Of a stretch of 64,000 nt of DNA, positions 1 to 10,218 are shown piece after piece (position 1 is the first letter of the stretch; each line of letters starts with the position of its first letter). Made by a program: the position numbers and the translations under genes. The notes under the pieces are model-generated. The model made no database searches, was not told the origin of the DNA, and saw nothing but the letters and a program-made list of their open reading frames with translations. This stretch comes from CANKHA01 sp034668825. Lineage in GTDB: Bacteria; Pseudomonadota; Alphaproteobacteria; Rhizobiales; Xanthobacteraceae. The DNA lies in NCBI GenBank assembly GCA_034668825.1, contig JAXDOR010000246.1, positions 1-64,000 of the forward strand, written 5' to 3'.

Positions 1-3000
1 GTGGCCGCGCTATAGGACGTGGCGTAGGACCGGGCGATGATGCCGTCGGCGTAGAAGCCGTTGGTCTTGATGTTGCCCGAGTTGGTCACCGTGGTGGTGG
101 CTGTCGCCGCCCCGGTGGACGCGGTCAACCCGCCCGCATAGCCGCCGGCGGTGGAGATGGCGATGATGCCATCCGCATAATTCCGCAGCGTGGTGATGCC
201 GCCGCTGTTGGTGACCGAGGTGGTCGCCGCGGACGTGCCGCCGCTATTCGACACCGAGGTGGCAAGGATGGCATCCGACGCATAGCCATTCGTCAAGACG
301 GCGCCCGAACTGGTCACCGTCGTCGTCGCCTGGGCGTTGCCGCTGGTCAGGCTGCCGGCGCGCGCGAAGGAGGCTGCGACAATGTCGCTCGAGTAGCTGC
401 CCGCGGTTAAGAGGGCGCCGCTATTCGTGACCGTGGTGATCGAGATCGCGGTCCCGGAATTCTTCACCGCGGCGGTGGTGTAGCCAGTCGCGTAAGAATT
501 CGAGAAGGCGACAATGCCATCCGAGAAGCGGCCGCCGGTCGTGATCGCGCCGGTATTGGTGACCGTGGTGGTCGCCTTGGCATAACCGGCATAGGTCGCC
601 AAGCCGCCGCCATATTGGCCGTTCGCTACCGCAGTCGAGCGCGCGACGAGGCCAGCCGCGTAATTACCGAAGGTGTGGATGCTGGTCACGCCCGCATTCT
701 TCACCGTGGTGCTCGCAAGCGCCGTGCCCCCGTTGTAAATGCCGCGGGCGTCGGCAAACGTCACGCCGTAAATGCCCGGCATGCCATCGGCGTGGGTGGA
801 AACCCGTCCCGAGTTGTCGATCGTCAGCGTGGCGGTCGCAGCGCCGCCAAGGCCGCGGACGCCGTTACCGATGGCGTAAGCCTCCGAGACGCCGGAGATG
901 CCGACATTCGTCGCACTGTCGATGGTGCCCTTGTTGGTGACGCTCAGGGTCGAGGTCGCGGTGCCCGCCTTGGCGGAGCCGAGGATGTTGAAGGAGCCGT
1001 TGGCGCTAGCATTGGCAACTGTCGTGGCTTCGATACCTGCGTCGTAGGCGCGAAGCGTGCCGGAGTTGTAGACCGTGCCCGTCGCGGTCGCCGTCCCGCC
1101 GATGGCGACATGGCCGGAGCCGATAGCGAGAGCGACGGCGAACACGTCGATGCCGTCGGGATCGCCGCCTTTATCTTGCGTGATGATTTGGCCCTTGTTG
1201 GTGATGTTAATGGTCGAGGTTGCGGTGCCGCCGGTGCCCGAACCGGGCTGGAAGCCGATCAGGTTCACATTTCCGTAGCCGTTGGCATTGGCAATCGCGC
1301 CGCCGGCGATGCCGGCATCGCTGCGGATGGCGCCGGAGTTGTAGATCGTCGTGGACGCCGTCGCCGTCCCGCCTTGGCCGGTAAAGCCGACGCCGGCAGC
1401 ATCGGCGCGCGCGATGCCGTAGATGCCGTTGCCATAGGGGCTGGTGATCGCACCCTTGTTGGTGATGGTGAGCGTCGCGGCGGCGGTGCCGCCGGTGCCT
1501 TTGCCATTCGCGTAGCCGTTCGAGCCGTAGCCACGTGCATATGCAGCGGCCCTGCCAATGATACCGCTCGCGAGATAGCTGTGGATCTGCCCGGAGTTGT
1601 AGATCGTCGTCGTGGCGGTCGCCTTGCCGCCCTGACCGACGCGCCCGCTTCCGGTTGCGTTGGCGGACGAGTAGCCGAAGATACCGTTGCCCGCGCCGCC
1701 GCTGGCAACGTTGCCCTTGTTGGTGATCGAGGTGGTGCTGGTGGCGGTGCCGCCCGTTCCGGTGCCGGCTCCCTTCACGCCGCCGGTGACGACGCCGAAG
1801 CCGCTGGCGAAGGCGTAACCTCTGCCGACGATTCCCGTGCCGCCAATACTGGTGATGGTGCCGGCACTGTCGATCGTCGTCGTCCCGGTCGCGGTGCCGC
1901 CGGTAGCCGCATAGCCCGTGGCATTGGCGTAACCGCGCGAGCGTCCGAAGATGCCCAAGGTCGCGGCGGTGATGGCGTTCCTGTTGGTGATGCTCACGGT
2001 GGCGGCCGCGGTGCCGCCCTTGCCGGAGCCAGTCGCGGCGAGGGAGCCCAACGCACCGGTGTTTGCGTAAGCGAAGCCGTCGATGCCGTCGTCGCCGGTA
2101 GCCGTCCCGGACTGGATGACGCCGGAATTATAGATTGTCGTGGCCGCGGTCGCCTTGCCGCCGAGCGCGGTAAAGCCTGACCCCAGGGCCCCGCTAGCCG
2201 CGTAGCCAACAATGCCGTCGCCCACCGGGCTGACGGCGGTGCCGATGGTGATGTTGCCCTTGTTGGTGATCACCACGCCGGAGGTGGCGGTGCCGCCGGT
2301 GCCCGTGCCCTTCACAGCGAACGAGCCGTAACCCCGAGCCAATGTGCTGGCGAAGCCGTCGATGCCGTCGAAGTTGCTCTTGATGGCCCCGGAGTTGTAG
2401 ATCGGCGCGGCCGCGGTGCCGGCATTGGCCGTGGCGGTGCCGCCGGTGGCCGCAAAGCCGGTAGCATCCGCAGAGGAAATCGAGTCAGCGCGCATGCCGC
2501 GGGCAGCGGTATTGGTCAGAGCGCCCTTGTTGGTGATGGTGACGCTGGACGTGGCGGTACCGCCAGTGGCGGTCCCCTTCGCCGCACCGGAACCCGCAGC
2601 ATCTGCGCGGGAGATCGCGACACCGTAGATGTCGTTGCTGGCGGTACTGGTGATGGCACCAGAGTTATCGATGGCTACCGTCGAGGTCGCAGTTCCGCCT
2701 TTGGCTGCGTAACCGGTGGCGTTGGCGTAGGACCTTGCAAAGCCGCGAATCCCGTTCGCGTCCCCGGGTGTCAGGGCGCCTTTATTGGTGATGGTGACGC
2801 CGGCGGTCGCCGTGCCGCCGGTGCCGCTGCCCTTCGCCGCGCCGGACCCCGCGCCGGACGCGTTCGCGAAGGAATAACCATAGATCGACCGGGCATCGAC
2901 GGTGCTGATGGCCCCGGAATTGTAAATGGTCGTCGTACCCGTCGCGGTACCACCTTTGCTCGTATAGCCGCTCGCCGTCGACAAGGCGATCACGTCTCCA

Positions 3001-4280
3001 TAGATACCACGGAAGCCTACCCCCGTCGTGGTGATAGCGCCCTTGTTGGTAATTGAGACGCTGGCTACGGCTGAGCCTCCGTTCGCAATCCCACCTGCCA
3101 AGGCGGAGCCATAGGCGCTGGTGTTTGCGAACGAGAACCCGTCGATCCCCCTAGCACTACTCTTGATGGCTCCGGAGTTGTAAATACTGTTTTTCGCGGT
3201 GGCGGTTCCGCCGGTCGCGGCCGCGAGGAAATTCTGCGTGACCGCCAGCGCGGTCGATCCGGCATTGATGCCCTGCCCGTTCGACGTGATCGCGCCCTTA
3301 TTGGAAATGACGACGGATGAGTAGGAGGTGCCTGCGTTAGCGCCGAGGGTGCTGGTGGTCGAGTAAGCCCGATCGTAGATACCAGCGGCCTTGCTGTTGA
3401 TCGCCCCGGAATTGGTGACGGTCGTAATCGACTTGGCGCTCGACGTCGGCCCAAAGGCCAGCGTTGTTGCGCGTATGTCGATGCCGCGCCCATTGGTGCT
3501 GGTCAAAGCCGCGGAATTGGTGACGGTCGAATAAGCATTCCCTGCGGTATTCAGACCCGCGACTGCGGTCGTTAGATCACGGATCGATGTTTGCGCACTC
3601 GTGATCGTTGCATCATTGGCAACGGTGGCGGTGGCGGTATTGGTGCCAGCGCCGCCGGAGACCTGGGCCTGCGCGTAGATGCCGTAGCGGCCGGGAGCGG
3701 TGGTGGTGATTGAGCCGCCGGTGGTGGTGACGCTCACCGTCTCCTTACCGCCCGCGGCGGTTCTCGCTACCGCATAAAGGCCATCGCGCCCGACCTTGAT
3801 CGTCGACGCCGAGGTGATCACCAGGGTGCTGTTGGCGAAGGCCGAATATTCGTGGATGCCGTCGCCGGTGACCGGCGCCACAATGCCGATCGTGGTGGCC
3901 GCGTCGCTGTTCACCGTGCTGGTGAGCGCGGGCGCGATGTTGATCAGGTCGATGCCGTTACCGGCCGGGTTGCTGATGATCGCCGCAGTGGCGTTGATGA
4001 TCGTGACCGGCGGGTTGGTGTAGTGGATGCCGGCGGGGAAAGGACCGGTGCAGTCTTCCGTGGTTCCGGTGAGCACGCAGGCCGCATTAGCCGGCTGCGG
4101 CACGATCATGCCAGCCAGGATGCCCGCTCCAAGCGCGGTGCCTGCCAACAATGAGGCGCGCATAAGGCCAGGTCGGTTGAGAGCTGCAGGCGGATTGTGC
4201 ATGGCAGCTACCGTTTCGAGCAATCCCGACTGCTCAATACCAACAACTTGGCTCTTCTGCTTCTGCGTGCGCTTGGACAT
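1..4280 (-). CDS. Giant repetitive surface protein, probable autotransporter passenger (C-terminus outside window)
   Basis: From an ATG at 4280, preceded by an AGGGG ribosome-binding site, the minus strand stays open for 1426 codons to the window edge, so the end is missing. The N-terminus is an unusually long signal peptide of about 66 residues: basic start (MSKRTQKQK), hydrophobic core near residues 43-60, likely cleavage after PQPANA. The rest is rich in Gly, Ala, Thr and Ser and alternates half-units containing 'TITNKGAI' and 'TTIYNSGAI'. This pattern is usual for beta-helical passengers of type V autotransporters and adhesins (family knowledge). The diagnostic C-terminal beta-barrel would lie left of base 1 and cannot be checked. 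Export to the cell surface is inferred; ligand and role are unknown. Confidence 0.8.
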   Translation of the reverse strand, partial: MSKRTQKQKSQVVGIEQSGLLETVAAMHNPPAALNRPGLMRASLLAGTALGAGILAGMIVPQPANAACVLTGTTEDCTGPFPAGIHYTNPPVTIINATAAIISNPAGNGIDLINIAPALTSTVNSDAATTIGIVAPVTGDGIHEYSAFANSTLVITSASTIKVGRDGLYAVARTAAGGKETVSVTTTGGSITTTAPGRYGIYAQAQVSGGAGTNTATATVANDATITSAQTSIRDLTTAVAGLNTAGNAYSTVTNSAALTSTNGRGIDIRATTLAFGPTSSAKSITTVTNSGAINSKAAGIYDRAYSTTSTLGANAGTSYSSVVISNKGAITSNGQGINAGSTALAVTQNFLAAATGGTATAKNSIYNSGAIKSSARGIDGFSFANTSAYGSALAGGIANGGSAVASVSITNKGAITTTGVGFRGIYGDVIALSTASGYTSKGGTATGTTTIYNSGAISTVDARSIYGYSFANASGAGSGAAKGSGTGGTATAGVTITNKGALTPGDANGIRGFARSYANATGYAAKGGTATSTVAIDNSGAITSTASNDIYGVAISRADAAGSGAAKGTATGGTATSSVTITNKGALTNTAARGMRADSISSADATGFAATGGTATANAGTAAAPIYNSGAIKSNFDGIDGFASTLARGYGSFAVKGTGTGGTATSGVVITNKGNITIGTAVSPVGDGIVGYAASGALGSGFTALGGKATAATTIYNSGVIQSGTATGDDGIDGFAYANTGALGSLAATGSGKGGTAAATVSITNRNAITAATLGIFGRSRGYANATGYAATGGTATGTTTIDSAGTITSIGGTGIVGRGYAFASGFGVVTGGVKGAGTGTGGTATSTTSITNKGNVASGGAGNGIFGYSSANATGSGRVGQGGKATATTTIYNSGQIHSYLASGIIGRAAAYARGYGSNGYANGKGTGGTAAATLTITNKGAITSPYGNGIYGIARADAAGVGFTGQGGTATASTTIYNSGAIRSDAGIAGGAIANANGYGNVNLIGFQPGSGTGGTATSTINITNKGQIITQDKGGDPDGIDVFAVALAIGSGHVAIGGTATATGTVYNSGTLRAYDAGIEATTVANASANGSFNILGSAKAGTATSTLSVTNKGTIDSATNVGISGVSEAYAIGNGVRGLGGAATATLTIDNSGRVSTHADGMPGIYGVTFADARGIYNGGTALASTTVKNAGVTSIHTFGNYAAGLVARSTAVANGQYGGGLATYAGYAKATTTVTNTGAITTGGRFSDGIVAFSNSYATGYTTAAVKNSGTAISITTVTNSGALLTAGSYSSDIVAASFARAGSLTSGNAQATTTVTSSGAVLTNGYASDAILATSVSNSGGTSAATTSVTNSGGITTLRNYADGIIAISTAGGYAGGLTASTGAATATTTVTNSGNIKTNGFYADGIIARSYATSYSAA
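928..3300 (-). repeat. About 87-residue tandem repeats inside the surface protein gene
   Basis: Minus-strand codons for the 'TNKG' motif recur at plus positions near 928, 1192, 1453, 1714, 1978, 2257, 2524, 2779, 3040 and 3295. Spacings run from 255 to 279 bases and all are multiples of three, so each unit is 85-93 residues. Midway in each unit lies the second half-unit, usually 'IYNSG', replaced by 'IDSAG' near 1860 and 'IDNSG' near 2650. One NKG has become NRN (near 1978). Units are diverged in sequence but conserved in period, as expected for coils of a beta-solenoid. Confidence 0.8.
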
Positions 4281-4869
4281 GACAACCCCTGTTTTGCCCG
4301 CTGATGCGGGTCCTTACATTGATCCGTCCCTCTCGGTAGCTGGATCAACCGCGAAGAGTCAATAACTCGTGAGGCCCCTGGGGACTCAGGTAACCACTCC
4401 CCGAGCCGTCGTTATCCATTTGATATATTTGGATATTCTTGCATTAACTCTTTGTTATCTTTTGCACAGCGGCATCCGGCGGCTACTACATTTGCGCCGA
4501 CCGTGGCCAAACCGCCACACCCTGGAATACCTACCGAAATTGGGGCGGCGCGAAGCCCGATCGGACGAATTCAACGGGAGCGAGGAAGGACGTTGCCAGA
4601 AATGGCTTCTTGCTCCTACTTGGCCCCGCGTCTGAATATGGCCAAGCGGCGGCAGGAATTAGGAAATTTTTGCCACAGATAAGGCTCAGCGCGCGCGAAA
4701 TGCGGCGATAGGGGCGCCGGAAAATGGAGCCGGATTCAAGGAGCTGGTGCACTGAGCAAACGTCTGGATCGACGCGAAAGCGGAACGCGTCCGCAATGCC
4801 TATAAGCAGCCGCGTCAGGTTTAAGCAGCCGTGAAAATATTGCTGACGATGCCCGCCAAGGCTCGCGCG
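4281..4869. other. Intergenic region upstream of the surface protein gene
   Basis: No convincing gene is seen here; short open frames on both strands lack ribosome-binding sites or recognisable sequence. It should hold the minus-strand promoter of the repetitive surface protein. A small hairpin (CCCGC, ATCA loop, GCGGG; 4297-4310) lies in that gene's leader, and the stretch near 4420-4460 is clearly AT-richer than its surroundings. No confident -35/-10 pair was identified. Confidence 0.4.
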
Positions 4870-5559
4870 TTACTTGCCGCGTGTCGACGAAATCGCCTTG
4901 TCGATGCCTTTGATCGGCACTTCGAACGGAGTTCCCTGCCCGCTCACGGTGTACACGGTTACCGTCGCGGTAGTGTTGGTCCCGACATCTTTGATGAAGG
5001 CGTCATCAACCGGAGCTTCGGCTGCGCATTGCTGCGGATTGCAAGAAACAAAGTTCAACTTGCGCGCGGTGCCGTTGCCAAATTTTAATTCGACTCCGTT
5101 CTGAACCAGAATCCCTCCGCCGGTAGTCTGATTATCCTTACGGACAGCCAATCCCGTCGGCACGCGAATGACGGTGACGTAACGCCCTTGTTCGTTGGTT
5201 CCGATCTGCCATCCAATCAGTACCTGACGCCGGTCCTCGGTCATGACGCGAAGCAGGGCCATGCAGGTTTTCTTGGCTGCGCCGGCTGCCGGGCGCGCGC
5301 CATCCTGGCATGTCACCGACCAGGAATCGTACACCGTCGTCTCGATATGCTGAGGCGCCGCAGGCGTTGTCGCTGCTGCGGGCGGCGTCGCCGCCGCGGG
5401 AGGCGTTTGCGCTTGGCTTTGCCGGACCAGCGGCGCGGCGCCGTCTCTGACATAGGCGGGATGCGCATTCCGGCCGGCCGATTCCGGCGCGAAGACCGCT
5501 GCACTCGCGCTTCCGGTGAGCAACACGCCGATCGTCGAAACAGCAAGCCAATGATGCAT
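4870..5559 (-). CDS. Invasion-associated locus B (IalB) family secreted protein
   Basis: This 229-residue protein begins with a signal peptide (hydrophobic residues about 5-20, cleavage near ASA). A Pro/Ala linker (residues about 48-68) follows, then a compact domain starting 'YDSWSVTC' with four cysteines (SVTC, KKTC, FVSC, PQQC) that probably form two disulfides. 'WSVTCQDG', 'GWQIGTNEQGR' and a late 'SCNPQQC' are typical of the IalB family. IalB was named for Bartonella erythrocyte invasion, but free-living Hyphomicrobiales carry many paralogues, so an envelope role is more likely here (inference). It is monocistronic, following the RND pair after a 149-base gap. Confidence 0.85.
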   Translation of the reverse strand: MHHWLAVSTIGVLLTGSASAAVFAPESAGRNAHPAYVRDGAAPLVRQSQAQTPPAAATPPAAATTPAAPQHIETTVYDSWSVTCQDGARPAAGAAKKTCMALLRVMTEDRRQVLIGWQIGTNEQGRYVTVIRVPTGLAVRKDNQTTGGGILVQNGVELKFGNGTARKLNFVSCNPQQCAAEAPVDDAFIKDVGTNTTATVTVYTVSGQGTPFEVPIKGIDKAISSTRGK

Positions 5560-5708
5560 TTTAACCTGTTTTCATTTTGAGCGCGATGGACTGCGCGAGC
5601 GCGCTTTCATTACCTTGCCGGTCCTTTGTATGCAAGCACGCCCGGAAAACCGGCATTAATCACACCTGCGGCGCAACCAGAATAACGGCGTAAAGATCTT
5701 GTTGGTCG

Positions 5709-6833
5709 TCAGGTTCCCGTCTGCGAAGCATTCGCCGTCTTGATGGCCTGCACGCGGCTGCCGTCCGTCACCTCGTCGGGGACGTTGATGGCGACCCTCT
5801 CTCCCGCCTTCAATCCGTCGGCGAGGCTCACGGTGCTGCCGTCGGTCGACGCGACTTTCACCGGGCGGAAGCGCACCACGTCATTGTCGAGGACGGCCAC
5901 GACACTGTCGTTGCCGCGGGTGAGAAGCGCGGTCACGGGAATCTGCGGATAGCTCTGCACCGGCACTTTCAGCGACACATAGGCGAAACTTCCGGCGACG
6001 AAAAATCCGTCCTGGTTGTCGATATGGATTTCGATCAGCATCGTGCGGGTCTTCGGGTCGAGTTCGCCGGTCATGCGCGTAATGCTTGCCGTTCGCTTGC
6101 GATCCGGGTTGCTGGCATCCGAAACCTCGGCGACGTCGCCAACATGGACGAAGGGAACGTCCGCCTGCTGCAAGTAAGTATAGACGCGCACTTTGCTGTC
6201 GTCGGATATCGTGACCATGGGCATCGCGCTGACGAAATTGGTCTGCGCGTTGGTGACGAGCGCGCCTGGATCGGCGAAGCGCGCCGTCACCCGCCCCGAG
6301 AACGGGGCGCGCACCGTCTGGTAGGACTTGGTGGTCGCCAACGCGCCGACGGTATTCTCGGATACCGTCGCGTCGGTCTCCGCCTGCAGCAGCGCCACTT
6401 GCGTGGTATTGCCCTTGGAATACAGTTCCTTAAGCCGCGCGAAGTTACGCCGTTTATTGGCGAGGTCGGCGGAAGCGCCGGCATATTGCTGATCGAGCTC
6501 GGGCGACTCGATTTCGGCGACGATCTGGCCGGACTCGACCATGTCGCCTTTATCGACCGACATGGACTTCAGGTAACCGGCTACTTTGGCATAGAGCGTG
6601 ACGCTGGTGCCGGAGCGCACATCTCCTAGGAGTTTGATGGTGCGAATTCGCGGCCCGTCGGTGGTCGTCACCACTTCGAGGCGAGGGCCGCGGTCGGCGA
6701 CGAGCGCTTTTGCTTCGCGGATCGCCGAGATTTCCTGGCTGCGGGCGAGGTGATAATAAACCACCACCAGCCCGGCGACCAGGATCGCTCCCATACCAAA
6801 TAGAGAGAGCTTCGACGAGCGCAGGCTAACCAT
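5709..6833 (-). CDS. RND efflux periplasmic adaptor subunit (membrane fusion protein)
   Basis: This 374-residue HlyD/AcrA-type adaptor would link an inner-membrane RND pump to an outer-membrane channel. An N-terminal hydrophobic segment (residues about 10-28) anchors or exports it. Next come a lipoyl half ('VAGYLKSMSVDKGDMVESG'), a coiled-coil hairpin (about 95-150), the second lipoyl half ('VRAPFSGRVTARFADPG') and beta-barrel/membrane-proximal domains. The chosen ATG lies 8 nt inside the end of the upstream RND gene, a usual translational-coupling arrangement. A longer in-frame start exists but would add 46 residues overlapping the pump gene and push the membrane segment inward. No tolC-like gene is next to it. 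Confidence 0.9.
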   Translation of the reverse strand: MVSLRSSKLSLFGMGAILVAGLVVVYYHLARSQEISAIREAKALVADRGPRLEVVTTTDGPRIRTIKLLGDVRSGTSVTLYAKVAGYLKSMSVDKGDMVESGQIVAEIESPELDQQYAGASADLANKRRNFARLKELYSKGNTTQVALLQAETDATVSENTVGALATTKSYQTVRAPFSGRVTARFADPGALVTNAQTNFVSAMPMVTISDDSKVRVYTYLQQADVPFVHVGDVAEVSDASNPDRKRTASITRMTGELDPKTRTMLIEIHIDNQDGFFVAGSFAYVSLKVPVQSYPQIPVTALLTRGNDSVVAVLDNDVVRFRPVKVASTDGSTVSLADGLKAGERVAINVPDEVTDGSRVQAIKTANASQTGT

Positions 6834-9800
6834 GGGCGAAATCTCCGGTCGATGCGCCGGCTGCTTCCGCCGCAAATCGTTGATCGAGCGTATGCAGTGC
6901 CGGCTGCTTTTGCCGTAACAGAACATAAAAGATCGGCACCAGGAACAAGGTCGCGAAGGTTGCAACCGCAAGGCCGCCGATGACAGCGCGGCCGAGCGGG
7001 GCGTTCTGCTCGCCGGCTTCGCCGAGACCGAGCGCCATCGGCACCATGCCGATGATCATCGCCAGTGCAGTCATCAGGATCGGGCGCAGGCGTGTCTTGC
7101 CGGCCTCGATCACCGCTTGCAGCGGCGTGAGATCGATGTCGCGGCCACGCAGATCGTTGGCGAAGCTCACCACCAGGATCGAGTTCGAAACCGAAATGCC
7201 GACGGTCATGATCGCCCCCATCAGCGACACCACATTGATCGTCGTTCCGGTGATGGCCAGCGTCCAGACGATGCCGATGAGCGCGCCGGGCACCGCCATC
7301 ATGATGATGAATGGGTCGACCCACGATTGGAACAGAATGACCAGTACGGCATAGACCAGGATCACCGCCAGGATCAGGCCGAAGCCGAGCATCCGGAAGG
7401 AATTCTCCATCACCTCATTCTGCCCGCGCAGATAGATTTTTGAAGTCGACGGCAGGTCCTTTTGCACTTCGGCTATTGCCGCCTTGATTTCGGCAGCCGT
7501 CGACCCGAGATCGCGGCCTTCGACATTGGCGGCGACGTCGATGACGCGCTGGATGGTATAGTGATTGATTGAATTCATGGTTGAGCCCGGGCGCACGCTG
7601 GCGATGTCGCCCAGACGCGTGACCTGCACGCTCGGCACCGTCGTCGGCGTAACGACCGCGGACGGAGGCGAGATATTGTTGATCGGGGGATTAGTCGGGA
7701 AGTTGAGGATATCGCCGACGTTCTGTAGCTTGTCCAGCGGCGTGTTCACCGCGACCTGATAATTCACGCCGTTTTGCGGATTGAGAAAATAAGTCGGGCT
7801 GACCAGCGAACTTCCGGCCAGAGACGTCAGCATGTTGTTGGCGACGTCGCGCTGCGCCACGCCGAGCTTGGCGGCGCGCTGGCGGTCGACCTCGATCTGC
7901 AACGTCGGGAAGTCGAGCACCTGGGTGACATGGGCGTCCACCACGCCGGGAATGCGTTTGAGCATTTGCAACAGCTTCTGCCCGGCGGCATAGGAGCGAT
8001 TGAAATTCTGGTCCTGGATTTGGATGTCGATCGGCGCCGATAGGCCAAAATTCAGCACCTGGCTGACGATATCCGCAGTTTGGAAGTAAAAGATGCTGCC
8101 GGGAAAGTCCTGCTCCAGCCGCTCGCGAATGAGCTTGCGATATTCTTCCGACGGCCGGTGCGGCTTGTTCAGCGAAATCAGCATCTCGCCATCGGCGCCG
8201 CTGACATTGTCGCTCGGCACGAAGGCGAGGTTGAGCGCGCCGGGAACACCAATGGTGTCGTTGATCGTCCGCAACTCCTTCGGCGGAATGATGTCGCGGA
8301 TGCGCTGCTCGACCACAGCCATGATCTGCTCGGTGCCTTCGAGACGGTTGCCCTTGGGCGCGCGGACGTGAAGCTTGATGATGCCGACATCGGCGGCGGG
8401 GAAAAAGTCGGTGCCGACCACCGGGAACAGCGCGGCGGTCACCAGAATGAGCACGCCGACCAAACCCATGACGAATCTTTTGCGCAGCAGCACCTGCTCC
8501 AGCGCCCGTCCGTAGGCGGCGCGAAAGCGGTCGAAGTTGCGATCGAAAGCATCGGCTATCCGCCTTCCCCAGCCCTTGGGCCGGGTGTCGTTTTGATGCG
8601 CATGCTCGTGCCGGATCAGCTGGCGCGCGAAGGCGGGCACTACCGTGAATGACAAAACGTAAGACGCCAGCATCGCCAGCACGACCGTGATGGCGAGCGG
8701 GATGAAAAGGAAACGCGCCGGCCCAAACAGAAACACCACGGGAAAGAAGACGATGCAGATGCACAGCGTCGCCACCGTCAGCGGCTGGATGACTTCCGCC
8801 GAACCGTCGAGGATGGCGACCGTGATCGGTTTGCCCAGCATCTGGTTGCGGTGAATGTTCTCCATCACGACGGTCGCGTTGTCGACCAGCATGCCGATGG
8901 CGAGCGCGAGACCGCCCAGGGTCATCAGGTTGATGGTCTGGCCGGCGAGGAAAAGGCCGGTGATCCCGGCGAAGATCGAAAGCGGAATCGATACCGCGAC
9001 CACCACGGTGTTCCGCCAACTGCCGAGGAATACCAGGATCATCAACGACACGAGAATGGACGATAGGATCGCTTCCTTGACGACGTTCTCCACCGCGGCG
9101 CGCACGAATACCGATTGATCGAAATCCATCTTCAGTTCGATGCCGTCCGGCGCCGTGGCCTGGATATCCGGCAGCATCGCTTTAACCGCATCGACGACAG
9201 CGATGGTAGACGCCGTGCTGTTCTTCAGGATCGGCACGAAGCTCGCGCGCTGCCCGTTGATGCGCACGATGTTGGTCTGCTGCGCGAAGCTGTCGCTGAC
9301 GGTGGCGACATCGCCGAGCAGCACCGGAATCCCTTCGCGGATGCCGACCGGGAGGAAGTTGAATTGCTCAACCAGCTTCGGGCTGGAATTGAGCTGGATG
9401 TTGTATTCCTTGGGTCCAATGCGCGCGATGCCCGCCGGCACGATCACGTTCGTGGTGCCGAGCGAGTTGACGATGTCCATCTGCGACAGGCCCTTGGAAC
9501 TGGCCTTGGCGGGGTCCACTTCGACGATGATCTGGCGCTGCTTGCCGCCAAAAGCGCCGGGTATCGACAATCCGGGAATCGTAAACAGGCGCAGCCGCAG
9601 GAACTGGTTGGCGTAATCGGAAAGGTTTTGCTCCGGCAGCGTCTTGGTATTCAGCGTAACCTGCACCACCGGCACGTTCGACGCATTGAACTGGATGATG
9701 TTCGGCGGCTGCATGCCCGGAGGCGCGATACGCAGCACCGCGTTGCTCTGCGCCGAGATCTGCGCGATGGCGCCGCCGATGTCGCTACCGGGCTGAAAAT

Positions 9801-10086
9801 AGATCTTGAGGATGCCTTGGCCGGGGATCGAGAGCGATTCGATGTGCTCGATGCCGTTGACGGTGGTCGAATAGGCGCGCTCGCTGACCAGCACGACGCG
9901 CCGCTCCATGTCCTCGGCGCTGAGGCCGTTGAAGCTCCAGGCGACGTAAACCACCGGAATATCGATGGTTGGAAAAATGTCGACGACCATGCGGCTGATG
10001 GAGATGAACCCCATCAGCATGATGAGCATGGCGGCGATGGCCATCGTGTATGGCCGCCGCAGCGCAATGCGCACGAGGTTGATCAT
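6826..10086 (-). CDS. RND-family efflux transporter permease
   Basis: At 1086 residues this has full RND pump length. Seen in order: TM1 (about 13-33), a large periplasmic loop with porter sequences ('VDIFPTIDIPVVYVAW'), a central six-helix block, a second periplasmic loop, and a final helix block ending near residue 1065. The TM4 proton-relay motif reads 'GMLVDNATVVMENI': the first of the two usual aspartates is present and the second is Asn, as in several RND subfamilies. Family function is proton-driven export of drugs or other amphiphiles from the inner membrane and periplasm; the substrate cannot be told. It is the first gene of a two-gene operon with the adaptor. Confidence 0.92.
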   Translation of the reverse strand: MINLVRIALRRPYTMAIAAMLIMLMGFISISRMVVDIFPTIDIPVVYVAWSFNGLSAEDMERRVVLVSERAYSTTVNGIEHIESLSIPGQGILKIYFQPGSDIGGAIAQISAQSNAVLRIAPPGMQPPNIIQFNASNVPVVQVTLNTKTLPEQNLSDYANQFLRLRLFTIPGLSIPGAFGGKQRQIIVEVDPAKASSKGLSQMDIVNSLGTTNVIVPAGIARIGPKEYNIQLNSSPKLVEQFNFLPVGIREGIPVLLGDVATVSDSFAQQTNIVRINGQRASFVPILKNSTASTIAVVDAVKAMLPDIQATAPDGIELKMDFDQSVFVRAAVENVVKEAILSSILVSLMILVFLGSWRNTVVVAVSIPLSIFAGITGLFLAGQTINLMTLGGLALAIGMLVDNATVVMENIHRNQMLGKPITVAILDGSAEVIQPLTVATLCICIVFFPVVFLFGPARFLFIPLAITVVLAMLASYVLSFTVVPAFARQLIRHEHAHQNDTRPKGWGRRIADAFDRNFDRFRAAYGRALEQVLLRKRFVMGLVGVLILVTAALFPVVGTDFFPAADVGIIKLHVRAPKGNRLEGTEQIMAVVEQRIRDIIPPKELRTINDTIGVPGALNLAFVPSDNVSGADGEMLISLNKPHRPSEEYRKLIRERLEQDFPGSIFYFQTADIVSQVLNFGLSAPIDIQIQDQNFNRSYAAGQKLLQMLKRIPGVVDAHVTQVLDFPTLQIEVDRQRAAKLGVAQRDVANNMLTSLAGSSLVSPTYFLNPQNGVNYQVAVNTPLDKLQNVGDILNFPTNPPINNISPPSAVVTPTTVPSVQVTRLGDIASVRPGSTMNSINHYTIQRVIDVAANVEGRDLGSTAAEIKAAIAEVQKDLPSTSKIYLRGQNEVMENSFRMLGFGLILAVILVYAVLVILFQSWVDPFIIMMAVPGALIGIVWTLAITGTTINVVSLMGAIMTVGISVSNSILVVSFANDLRGRDIDLTPLQAVIEAGKTRLRPILMTALAMIIGMVPMALGLGEAGEQNAPLGRAVIGGLAVATFATLFLVPIFYVLLRQKQPALHTLDQRFAAEAAGASTGDFAHG

Positions 10087-10218
10087 GGCCGTTCTGTAGC
10101 CTTCCCCGCTCAGCCCAGGCTGGGGTTACTTACCTCAACCCCTAACCTGCCAGCAATAATCCGGGCTGCCGCCGGATTTGGGTGAGGATAGCAGGTTTTA
10201 GGCGCCGGAAGTTCTCTT

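Noticed and set aside
615..2180. Long plus-strand frame over the surface protein
   Set aside because: Antisense of in-frame repeats; Arg/Asp/Gly-rich without family features, while the minus frame has a signal peptide and ordered repeats.
928..3300. CRISPR-like array
   Set aside because: Periodicity is in coding frame and units are about 260 bases of diverged sequence, not short identical repeats.
4369..4752. Small open frames upstream of the surface protein
   Set aside because: Both strands give similar-length meaningless frames without start signals.
9115..10185. 356-codon plus-strand frame
   Set aside because: Antisense of the RND pump; high-GC shadow with no ribosome-binding site.
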